Below, one piece after another: positions 22,138 through 29,385 of a stretch of 64,000 nt of DNA (position 1 is its first letter; every line of letters begins with the position of its first letter). The DNA lies in contig JADLAV010000037.1 of NCBI GenBank assembly GCA_020848075.1, forward strand, positions 1-64,000, read 5' to 3'. Source of the DNA: Burkholderiales bacterium (GTDB taxonomy: Bacteria > Pseudomonadota > Gammaproteobacteria > Burkholderiales > SG8-39). The notes below the pieces were generated by a model, which saw only the letters and a list, made by a program, of their open reading frames with translations, had not been told where the DNA came from and ran no database searches. The position numbers were made by a program, and so were the translations under genes.

Positions 22138-23415
22138 CTAGCCGAGCAGGCGCGAGACGGCATGGATGCCGAGCCCCACCAGCCCGCCGATCAGCGTGCC
22201 GTTGATGCGCACGTACTGCAGGTCGTCGCCGACGTAGGACTCGATGCGCTCGGTGAACGTGCGGGCGTCCCATCGCTCGACGGTATCGGCGATCAACCCG
22301 CCGAGCTCGTGCCGCTGCGATTCGGCGACGCGGACGATCACGCCGCGCAGCCACCGGTTGAGCCGTGCGCGCGCCGTGGCGTCGCGCAGCATCCCTGCGG
22401 CGAACTCCGCGATGCCGTGCTCCAGCTGGCGGACGATCAGCGAGTCGCCTTGCGCGAGGTCGGCGCGCAATGCGCCGAGGACCGCGTCCCATGCGCCCGC
22501 GATCTGCCGCTGGAGCGCGGCGTTGGCGAGGAGCTCGGCCTTGAATGCCGCCAGCTGCCGCCGGTATTCGTCCGAGGTCTTCAGGTCCTCCGCGAGGCGC
22601 GCGAGCGCGTCGTCGAGCTTCTGGCGCCACGGGTGGTCCGGATCGCGCGCCATGTCGGCGATCACTTCCTCGGCCGCGGCGATGATGCGGTCGGATACCG
22701 CAGTGTCCAGGCCGACGCTGCGCCAGTACCACGCGGTCTTGTCCCGCACCTGCGCGCGGATCGACGGCTCGTATTCGGCGAGGAGCCGCGCGAGCTCGGC
22801 GATGAGCTGGTCGACGAGGCCGCGGTGCCGGCCCGTCGCGGTCACCGCGCCGAGCAGCTCGCCGGCGACGCGCGCGAGGTCGATCTCCGCCAGCCACTGG
22901 TTCACGCTGGCCTGCAGGTACCGGCGCACCTCTCCGCCCTCGAGTTGCGCGAGGAGTGCCGGCAGCCGCTCTCCCACGCGCTCGGCCAGTTTGCGTGGCC
23001 GACCGGCCTCGCCGAGCCAGCCGGCGAGCGCTTCGATGAAATCGACGCCGGCGACCTTCTCGCGCACCACTCCGGGTGCGAGAAAGTTCTGCGCGACGAA
23101 CTCGCCCAGGTTCCGGCCGATGCGATTCTTGTTTCGCGGAACGATCGCCGTGTGCGGGATCGGCAGCCCGAGCGGATGGCGGAAGAGCGCGGTCACGGCG
23201 AACCAGTCGGCGAGCGCGCCGACCATGCCGGCTTCGGCGAAGGCGCGCAGCCAGCCGAGCACCGGAAACCTCGGCTCCCACCAGCGCGCTGCGAAAAAGA
23301 CGAGCACCATCAGGGCGAGCAGCCCCGTGGCAATGCGCCACATCCGGTCCGGACGCCGGCGACGCGAGGCGCTCTCGGCGGATGCGAATGGCGTTTCGTT
23401 CCCGGGCTGCGTCAT
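22138..23415 (-). CDS. DUF445-family membrane protein
   Basis: 425 residues. One or two N-terminal TM helices ('IATGLLALMVLVFFAARWW') lead into the DUF445 signature region 'MVGALADWFAVTALFRHPLGLPIPHTAIVPRNKNRI', then a long alpha-helical cytoplasmic or periplasmic part and a final hydrophobic segment 'INGTLIGGLVGLGIHAVSRLL'. The ATG at 23415 was chosen over upstream starts because homology begins here. Function is unknown for the family; an envelope role is inferred. The 263 bases upstream to 23678 show no gene. Confidence 0.8.
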   Translation of the reverse strand: MTQPGNETPFASAESASRRRRPDRMWRIATGLLALMVLVFFAARWWEPRFPVLGWLRAFAEAGMVGALADWFAVTALFRHPLGLPIPHTAIVPRNKNRIGRNLGEFVAQNFLAPGVVREKVAGVDFIEALAGWLGEAGRPRKLAERVGERLPALLAQLEGGEVRRYLQASVNQWLAEIDLARVAGELLGAVTATGRHRGLVDQLIAELARLLAEYEPSIRAQVRDKTAWYWRSVGLDTAVSDRIIAAAEEVIADMARDPDHPWRQKLDDALARLAEDLKTSDEYRRQLAAFKAELLANAALQRQIAGAWDAVLGALRADLAQGDSLIVRQLEHGIAEFAAGMLRDATARARLNRWLRGVIVRVAESQRHELGGLIADTVERWDARTFTERIESYVGDDLQYVRINGTLIGGLVGLGIHAVSRLLG

Positions 23416-23678
23416 TCTGCCTTCGGCCGCGGCGCGTGGGCGCCGGCTGCGGCGCGCGACAGTATGTCGCAAGAAGTGTGTCGGCGGCGCGTGAGCGTTC
23501 CGGCCGTGGCCTCGACCAATACCAGCCCCGCGCGCCGTCAATCCGGCGGGCGCGTGAGCACATCCGTTCGAGGCGCCGCGCCCGGTGCCGAGGAGGACGA
23601 GCCACGACATGAATTCGCGGGGGGCAGCCAGGTGGAGCGAGGATTCGGCGGGGATGCGCAGCGCGCGTTTTGCGCCCT

Positions 23679-23692
23679 TTGACACAGATCAA
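23679..23692. promoter_or_regulatory. FNR/DNR-type box upstream of the Crp/Fnr gene
   Basis: TTGAC-ACAG-ATCAA matches the FNR/DNR consensus TTGAT-N4-ATCAA at nine of ten defined bases. It lies 64 bases before the ATG of the Crp/Fnr-family regulator gene at 23757, suggesting autoregulation. Inferred from sequence only. Confidence 0.65.
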
Positions 23693-23756
23693 AGTCGGCC
23701 CGACGACCAGGGTGATTTCCTTGGCGACAGAAGAGCGGAATCAAGACGGAGGAAGG

Positions 23757-24458
23757 ATGGCGGCGATGGCCGCAACGCCGATTCGCGTGCAGCAGTTCTT
23801 GCAGAACCTGCCGCTTTTCAGCGAGTTAACTGGCGACGAGGTCGACCGCCTGGCGGCGGCGACCGCCCAGGTTCGCGCTCCGGCCGGCTCGTTGTTGTTC
23901 CGGCGTGGGGATCCCTGCATCGGGTTTCACGTGATCGTGTACGGCCAGATCAAGCTCGCGCTCGCGGGCCGCGACGGCGCCGAGAAGGTCGTCGAGGTCC
24001 TCGGCCCGGGCCAGAGTTTCGGCGAGGCGGTCATGTTCCTTGAGCGCCCGTATGTGGTGTTCGCCGAGGCGCTCTCCGACTCGATGCTGCTCTTCATCGG
24101 CAAGTCGGCGATCCTTGCCGAGATCGAGCACAACCCGCGATTCGCGCGCAAGATGCTCGCCGGCCTCGCGATGCGCCTGCATCGCCTGATGTCGGACCTC
24201 GAGGCGTACTCGCTCAAGAGCGGCACGCAGCGGGTGATCGGTTACCTCCTGCGGGACGCGCCGGAGGAATCCGCCGCGGGCACGCGGCTCGCCATCGAGC
24301 TCGCCACGAGCAAGGGCGTGCTGGCTTCGCGCCTGAACATCACGCGCGAGCACTTCTCGCGCATCCTGCATGAGCTCTCCGCGGCGGGGCTGATCGAGGT
24401 GCACGGACGGCACGTCACGGTGCTCGACCTTGCGCGGCTCCGCTCGTACACGCCGTAG
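23757..24458 (+). CDS. Crp/Fnr-family transcriptional regulator
   Basis: 233 residues. N-terminal cyclic-nucleotide-binding-like beta-barrel ('GSLLFRRGDPCIGFHVIVYGQIKLAL', 'GPGQSFGEAVMFLERP'), a long dimerisation helix, and a C-terminal winged helix with recognition helix 'LASRLNITREHFSRILHELSAAGLIEV'. The N-terminal Cys cluster of FNR is absent (only one Cys is visible, in GDPCIG), so an Fe-S oxygen sensor is unlikely; a DNR-like haem/NO sensor is the closer analogy. Start ATG 23757 has GGAGG just upstream. The H-T-R-E/SR motif fits recognition of TTGA half-sites like those listed nearby. Confidence 0.88.
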   Translation: MAAMAATPIRVQQFLQNLPLFSELTGDEVDRLAAATAQVRAPAGSLLFRRGDPCIGFHVIVYGQIKLALAGRDGAEKVVEVLGPGQSFGEAVMFLERPYVVFAEALSDSMLLFIGKSAILAEIEHNPRFARKMLAGLAMRLHRLMSDLEAYSLKSGTQRVIGYLLRDAPEESAAGTRLAIELATSKGVLASRLNITREHFSRILHELSAAGLIEVHGRHVTVLDLARLRSYTP

Positions 24459-24577
24459 CCGCGATGCGACGGCGGAGTCTGCAAATGGTTTGCGCTCGGC
24501 GGCGTGACCTTGTTCCGCCGGAGTCGAGGCAGTCGGTCACGGCGAGGGCAGCGCCGCGGCCGACGAGGAACCTTTGT

Positions 24578-24591
24578 TTGATCCAGGTCAC
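24578..24591. promoter_or_regulatory. Weak FNR/DNR-like box upstream of the radical SAM gene
   Basis: TTGAT-CCAG-GTCAC keeps the first half-site perfectly and degrades the second. It is 131 bases upstream of the radical SAM gene start. Alone it would be unconvincing; it gains weight from the other boxes in the block. Confidence 0.35.
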
Positions 24592-24721
24592 AGCGGCCGG
24601 CCGCACCGGGGATCAGACTTTGCGCGTGTCTCCTGGTCTAGGGCGGGATAACGGGGTGTTGTAAGACAGTCCGTTTCCCGCTCAATTTTTTTGGTGACCG
24701 AAGAACCATAGGAGACACCCG

Positions 24722-25759
24722 ATGACTGGCAAAACGGCGCGAATCACCGAGCGGATCGACCGGATCACGCTCCTCACCGAAGACTACAAGAGCCCGACGC
24801 CGCCGGTCCCGAAGAGCGTCAAGATCGAGCTCACCGCGCGCTGCGATTTCCAGTGCTTCTTCTGCGCGTCGCACATGCGGCTGCGCGACAAGAGCGACAT
24901 GCCGTGGCCGTTCTTCACCCGCATCGTGCGCGAGATGCGCGACGCCGGCGTCGAGGAGCTCGGCGTCTTCTACCTGGGCGAGTCGTTCCTCGTGCCCTGG
25001 CTTGCCGAGGCCATCCGCTACGCGAAACAGGAGTGCGGCTACCCGTACGTCTTCCTGACGACGAACGGGCGCCTCGCGTCCGCGGAGCGCGTGCGCGAAT
25101 GCATGGCGGCCAGGCTCGACAGCCTCAAGTTCAGCTTCAACTTCGCCGATGCGGGGCAGTTCAGCGAGGTCACCGGTGTCAAGGCGAAGGAGTATCCCCG
25201 CATCGTCGAGCACATCAAGGCGGCGCGCGTTGCGCGGGACGAGGTGGCGCGCCTGACCGGCCACCGGTGCGGGCTGTACGCTTCGAGCATCCTCTACGAC
25301 GGCGAACAGCAAGAGCGCATGAAGCAGGCGGTCGAGGAGATCCTCCCTCACGTCGACGAGCACTACTACTTGCCGCTCTACGGCCAGGCCGGCCTCACCA
25401 GCGGCGCCAAGGGAACGCGGCCGACCGCCGGCAATCAGGGCCGCATCGGCGCGCTCCGCAAGCCGCTGCCCTGCTGGTCGCTCTTCACGGAAGGCCACAT
25501 CACCTACGACGGCCGACTGTCGGCCTGCTGCTTCGATCACGACGGGCGCTTCGACATGGGCGACCTGAACAGCACCCCGTTCGTCGAGGCGTGGCACAGC
25601 GCGAAGTTCCAGGCGCTCCGCAAGGCGAACCTCGCGGAGAACGTCATCGGGACGATCTGCGAGAAGTGCATCGCGTACGACGACGGCGCGCAGGCCGAGA
25701 CCACGTCCAGGCCGGCGACCTTCCATCGGACGCGCGTAGCGGCGCCAACCTCCGGCTGA
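24722..25759 (+). CDS. Radical SAM/SPASM domain protein
   Basis: 345 residues. N-terminal radical SAM domain with cluster motif CDFQCFFC (Cys41, Cys45, Cys48) and an 'LTTNGRL' strand, then a C-terminal SPASM-type region with Cys in 'LPCWSLFTEGHITYDGRLSACCFD' and 'ICEKC', expected to bind one or two extra [4Fe-4S] clusters. SPASM proteins modify peptides or cofactors, or reshape carbon skeletons. No precursor peptide gene is visible adjacent, and function cannot be assigned. A good ribosome binding site (AGGAGA) precedes ATG 24722. Upstream a weak FNR-type box suggests anaerobic expression, consistent with an oxygen-labile enzyme. Confidence 0.85.
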   Translation: MTGKTARITERIDRITLLTEDYKSPTPPVPKSVKIELTARCDFQCFFCASHMRLRDKSDMPWPFFTRIVREMRDAGVEELGVFYLGESFLVPWLAEAIRYAKQECGYPYVFLTTNGRLASAERVRECMAARLDSLKFSFNFADAGQFSEVTGVKAKEYPRIVEHIKAARVARDEVARLTGHRCGLYASSILYDGEQQERMKQAVEEILPHVDEHYYLPLYGQAGLTSGAKGTRPTAGNQGRIGALRKPLPCWSLFTEGHITYDGRLSACCFDHDGRFDMGDLNSTPFVEAWHSAKFQALRKANLAENVIGTICEKCIAYDDGAQAETTSRPATFHRTRVAAPTSG

Positions 25760-25797
25760 GTCCCGAGCCGATCGCGCATCGGCGGGGTGGTGCGGCT

Positions 25798-27057
25798 TCA
25801 GGCCGCAGCCGGCGCCGTACCGGTGAGCAGGTAGTTGAGGAGCTCGCGGACCGGCCGGATCTGCGACCCGAAGGGCAGCACGCCGGCGCCGCGGAAGAAG
25901 AGCCCGCGCTGGACGTCTCCTTTCAGCGCGGCGGCGAGCTGCAGGTCGATGCAGAACTGGCCGAACTGCGCGATGCCGTCGCGCAGCCCGCAGGTCGCCA
26001 GGCAGTCGAAGGCGAGGGTGCATTCGCGCCGCGGCTTGGCCCGGCGCGTGAGCGCCGGCAGCTTGGCGAGGTAGGCCACCAGCCACGGCGTGCGCACCGC
26101 GCGCGCGGGCAACCCGGCAACGCTGGTGAAGGTCACGATGTCCTCGGGCTTCGCCTCGGCCAGCACGCGCTTGAAGTTCACGTGCGCGTCGGCCTCCTCG
26201 GTCACCGCGAACGCCGTCCCGAGCTGGACCGCTGCGGCGCCGAGCGCAAGCATCTCTCGCATGTCTGCGTGCGAGCCGATGCCGCCGGCAACGACGATCG
26301 GCATACGCTCGCGCGCGATGCCGAGCTCGTCCAGCGATGCGTGAACCCCCTTGATTACAGTCGCGAAGTCGAAGCGGGGGTCCGCGACGTCCGCGACGCT
26401 CGCGGCACCGAGGTGCCCACCCGCGCGGGCGGGATGCTCGATCACGACCGCATCGGCCAGCCGCCCCTTGCGCAGCCACTTCTTCAACACTACGCCGACG
26501 CCACGAGCGTCCGAGAGAATCGGGATGAGCGCGACGTGCGGGTAATCGGCGGTGAGCTCGGGCAGATCCAGCGGTAGGCCGGCACCCACGACGATCGCCT
26601 GTGCCCCGCTCGCGCAGGCTTGGCGCACGTAGTCCGCATACTGTGAGACGGCGCGCATGACGTTCACCGCTACGAGGCCGCGCCCCTCGGCGAGCGCGAG
26701 CGCGGCGCGCACCTCGCGGTCAAGCGCCTCCAGATTGGCCGCATCGATCGCCTGTCTGTCGCGCTTGCTTTCGGTACGCTCCATCAGATCTGCGTGATGA
26801 CGCCGCAGGTCGACGCTCGAGATCGTGCCCACGGCGCCCAGCCAGGCAACGCTGCCGGCGAGTCGGTGCGCTGAGACGCCGACACCCATCCCGCCCTGGA
26901 CGACCGGCAGGAGCGCGCGTCCGCGGATGCGGAGTGGGGGAAAGTCCGAGGGGAGCAAGCGGACGTCGGCGGGAATCAATCGCGCACAGTGCGCGCCGGC
27001 CGGCGCGGGCGCCTTGATACAGATTAAGTTGACGCGCCCCCCGGGCGTCCGAGCCAT
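25798..27057 (-). CDS. Nitronate monooxygenase / 2-nitropropane dioxygenase family flavoprotein
   Basis: TIM-barrel FMN enzyme of about 385-419 residues. Typical motifs: 'VVQGGMGVGVSAHRLAGSVAWLGAVGTIS', 'AIVVGAGLPLDLPEL', 'HPARAGGHLG' (catalytic His region), and 'PIVVAGGIGSHADMREMLALGAAAVQLGTAF' (FMN phosphate). Conserved C-terminal Cys-containing region 'CLATCGLRDGIAQFGQFCIDLQ'. The ATG at 27057 is the outer limit; residues before 'FPPLRIRG' look non-conserved and an FNR-like box sits at 27014-27027, so a TTG start near 26979 or 26958 is possible. The family oxidises nitronates or reduces other substrates; context suggests anaerobic or aromatic metabolism. Confidence 0.82.
   Translation of the reverse strand: MARTPGGRVNLICIKAPAPAGAHCARLIPADVRLLPSDFPPLRIRGRALLPVVQGGMGVGVSAHRLAGSVAWLGAVGTISSVDLRRHHADLMERTESKRDRQAIDAANLEALDREVRAALALAEGRGLVAVNVMRAVSQYADYVRQACASGAQAIVVGAGLPLDLPELTADYPHVALIPILSDARGVGVVLKKWLRKGRLADAVVIEHPARAGGHLGAASVADVADPRFDFATVIKGVHASLDELGIARERMPIVVAGGIGSHADMREMLALGAAAVQLGTAFAVTEEADAHVNFKRVLAEAKPEDIVTFTSVAGLPARAVRTPWLVAYLAKLPALTRRAKPRRECTLAFDCLATCGLRDGIAQFGQFCIDLQLAAALKGDVQRGLFFRGAGVLPFGSQIRPVRELLNYLLTGTAPAAA
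27014..27027. promoter_or_regulatory. FNR/DNR-like box near the flavoprotein start
   Basis: TTGAT-ACAG-ATTAA fits TTGAT-N4-ATCAA with one mismatch. It lies 35 or 56 bases upstream of the alternative TTG starts (26979, 26958), a promoter-like distance, but inside the coding frame if the ATG at 27057 is used. This is one argument for the shorter flavoprotein. Confidence 0.4.
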
Positions 27058-27246
27058 CCCCTCTTCTTCGACGAGTGTCACGCGAAGCGTGACGGGGCGG
27101 TGTTCTGCCTGGGCTTGCGTGGTTCTTCGCAGATCCACTCCTTTTCAAGGGGTGCCGGCGCAGCCGGCGGGGTGGTTGCGGCGCCGGCAGAATGCAGCAC
27201 CACCCCGTCACGCTTCGCGTGACACCCCTCCTCGCGGAGGAGGGGA
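27057..27246. repeat. Second array of the double-hairpin repeats (mostly inverted)
   Basis: Three units at about 27057-27102 (minus), 27132-27175 (minus) and 27199-27246 (plus), all with the GTCACGCTTCGCGTGAC or GCCGGCGCAGCCGGC hairpin and a CCCCTC/GAGGGG hairpin. Between the first two lies the reverse complement of the linker TCTGCGAAGAACCACGCA seen at 125-142. The array fills the convergent-tail/start region between the flavoprotein and the phenylacetate-CoA ligase gene. Confidence 0.85.
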
Positions 27247-27280
27247 AAGAGCCTTGCGGCACCAGAAGCCCGCCGCGTGC

Positions 27281-28597
27281 TTACTTCGGCCGCCGATCGA
27301 CCACGCGCTTCGCCTTGCCGATCGAGCGCTCGATTTCTCCGGTCGGACGCACCTTCACGTGGACGGTGACACCGACCATCGACTTGACGTGGTGCTGGAG
27401 CTCGCGTGCGGCCGCATCGCGCACCGCCTGGTCGGCATGCGCGAACTCCGGCCTCATCTCCACCAGGACGTCGAGCTGATCGAGATGGCGGTCGTTGCGC
27501 CACAGCTCGAGCTGGTAATGCGCGCCGAGGCGTGGCTGGCGGAACAGGATCTCCTCGATCTGGCTCGGAAAGACGTTCACCCCGCGGATGATCAGCATGT
27601 CGTCGGAGCGGCCGGCGACCTTGGCCATCCGTCGCATCGCCGGCCGCGCGGTGCCGGGCAGGAGCCGCGTGAGATCACGCGTGCGGTAGCGGACGACCGG
27701 CATCGCCTCCCGGGTGAGCGAGGTGAAGACGAGTTCGCCCGGCTCGCCGTCGGGCACCGGCGTCCCGGTCTCGGGGTCGATCACTTCCGGGTAGAAGTGG
27801 TCCTCCCAGATGTGCGGGCCGTCCTTCGTCTCGGCGCACTCGCACGCCACGCCCGGTCCCATCACCTCGGAGAGTCCGTACAGATCGATCGCGGACAGCC
27901 CGAAGCGATCCTCGATCTCGCGCCGCATCTCGTTCGTCCAGGGCTCGGCCCCGAGAATCGCGACGCGCAGGCGCGTCGATCGGCTGTCGACGCCGAGGCG
28001 GTCGAACTCCTCGGCGAGCGCGAGCAGATACGAGGGCGTCGTGGTGATGACGGTCGCGCCGAAGTCCATCAGGAGCTGAACCTGTCGCTCGCTCTGGCCG
28101 CCCGCAATCGGCACGACCGCCATGCCGAGGCGCTCGGCCCCGTAGTGGTATCCGAGCCCGCCGGTGAAGAGCCCGTACCCGAGCGCGTTGTGACAGATGT
28201 CGGTCGCGCGCCCGCCGGCGGCATAGATCGAGCGCGCCATGACCTCCGACCACGTGTCGATGTCGCGCTGCGTGTAGCCGACGACGGTGGGCCTGCCCGT
28301 GGTACCGCTCGATGCGTGCACCCGGACCACCTCGTGCATCGGCACGGCGAACATGCCGAAGGGGTAGTTCGCCCGCAGATCCTGCTTCGACGTGAACGGA
28401 AATCGCGCGAGATCGGCCAGGGACTCGAGGTCCTCCGGGCGGACGCCCGCGGCCTCGAACTTGGCCCGGTAGTGCGGAACGTTGGCGAAGGCGTGTTCGA
28501 GGGTCGCCCGGAGCCGCTCGAGCTGCAGGGCGGCCAGCTCATCCCGGCTGGCGGTTTCGATCGGGTCTCTCGAGGCGAATCGCGCTGGCAGGCCCAT
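27281..28597 (-). CDS. paaK: Phenylacetate-CoA ligase
   Basis: 438 residues, typical PaaK length. ANL-superfamily adenylating enzyme: phenylacetate + ATP + CoA to phenylacetyl-CoA. Motifs: 'LQLERLRATLEHAFANVPHYRAKF', ATP-binding 'VHASSGTTGRPTVVGYT' (P-loop), 'AILGAEPWTNEMRREIEDRFG', 'DLYGLSEVMGPGVACECAE' (A5-type), 'RDLTRLLPG', and the hinge 'GRSDDMLIIRGVNVFPSQIEEIL'. ATG 28597 is preferred; the frame extends to a TTG at 28636. It is divergent from a thioesterase and PadBCD-like operon across a 343-base shared promoter region, fitting a role in making phenylacetyl-CoA for that enzyme. Confidence 0.88.
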   Translation of the reverse strand: MGLPARFASRDPIETASRDELAALQLERLRATLEHAFANVPHYRAKFEAAGVRPEDLESLADLARFPFTSKQDLRANYPFGMFAVPMHEVVRVHASSGTTGRPTVVGYTQRDIDTWSEVMARSIYAAGGRATDICHNALGYGLFTGGLGYHYGAERLGMAVVPIAGGQSERQVQLLMDFGATVITTTPSYLLALAEEFDRLGVDSRSTRLRVAILGAEPWTNEMRREIEDRFGLSAIDLYGLSEVMGPGVACECAETKDGPHIWEDHFYPEVIDPETGTPVPDGEPGELVFTSLTREAMPVVRYRTRDLTRLLPGTARPAMRRMAKVAGRSDDMLIIRGVNVFPSQIEEILFRQPRLGAHYQLELWRNDRHLDQLDVLVEMRPEFAHADQAVRDAAARELQHHVKSMVGVTVHVKVRPTGEIERSIGKAKRVVDRRPK

Positions 28598-28769
28598 CTC
28601 TGTCGGTTCCCCCGTTCCACGTGCTGCGATCTGCAACGCGCCGAGCGACGCCGTGCGTCGTCAGCGCCGCGGCCGGCGCCGCGATGAAGGCCGCGAACGG
28701 GCGCATCCTACATTCGGGCCGAGCCCTCTGCCCGTTGCCCGCATCAAACGTACGGCCATTTCGGCTTGG

Positions 28770-28811
28770 CCAATGTGATGCAACCAATGTGATACAGAAT
28801 CTGTTACCATG
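28770..28811. promoter_or_regulatory. Candidate regulator site in the paaK/pad divergent promoter
   Basis: CCAATGTGAT is repeated directly at 28770-28779 and 28784-28793, 14 bases apart. The second copy runs into an imperfect inverted repeat, TACAG-A-A-TCTGTT. It lies about 150 bases from the thioesterase start. Regulator unknown; the rest of 28598-28940 shows nothing else. Confidence 0.4.
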
Positions 28812-28940
28812 ATCGCTCTGTTTGAATCACGACTTGCGCGGTGCTGCGCATCGGCGCGCTGCGGCCATCGTGCATACTTCATCGATCATCATGGCCACCG
28901 GCAGTCGAGGTGGCGCGGACCACGGATGGAGGAATGAAGG

Positions 28941-29345
28941 ATGAAGTCTGGCCTCGCAGTCGGCACCACCGCAACGCGCCAAGTCCTCATCGACCGGCCG
29001 CGTACCGTCGACTTTCTCGGCGAGAACCTGCGCGTCTACGCGACCCCCGAGCTCGTGCGCGATTTCGAGATCGCGTGCCGCGAGTTCCTGCTCCAGTACT
29101 GCGAGCCCGGCGAGGACTCGGTCGGGACCGGGATCGGCGTGACGCACGGCGGCGCGACGTTGCTCGGCGCGACAGTCGAGATCACCATCACGGTGAAGGC
29201 GGTCGACGGCCGGCGCGTGACCTTCGATCTCGTCGCGCGCGACCAGGCGGAGGAGGTATCGCGCGGCGAGCACGGCCGCTTCATCGTCGAGGTCGAGAAG
29301 CTGCGCGCGCGCGTGGCCGCGAAGGCGCAGAAATCCGCGGGCTAG
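28941..29345 (+). CDS. FlK-like hotdog-fold thioesterase
   Basis: 134 residues, similar to fluoroacetyl-CoA thioesterase-type proteins. The N-terminal 'RTVDFLGENLRVYATPELVRDFE' and the central hotdog helix plus 'GIGVTHGGATLLGATVEITITVKAVDGRRVTFDLVARDQAEEVSRGEHGRFIV' are characteristic; the catalytic triad Thr/Glu/His candidates are Thr (ATPEL), Glu (CEPGED region) and His (THGG). GGAGG precedes ATG 28941. First gene of the PadBCD-like operon, 40 bases upstream. Likely hydrolyses a small acyl/aryl-CoA, perhaps releasing trapped CoA; substrate unknown. Confidence 0.78.
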   Translation: MKSGLAVGTTATRQVLIDRPRTVDFLGENLRVYATPELVRDFEIACREFLLQYCEPGEDSVGTGIGVTHGGATLLGATVEITITVKAVDGRRVTFDLVARDQAEEVSRGEHGRFIVEVEKLRARVAAKAQKSAG

Positions 29346-29385
29346 CCGAGGCCTGCGGTCCCCTTCCACCCTGACGGAGGCGCCG

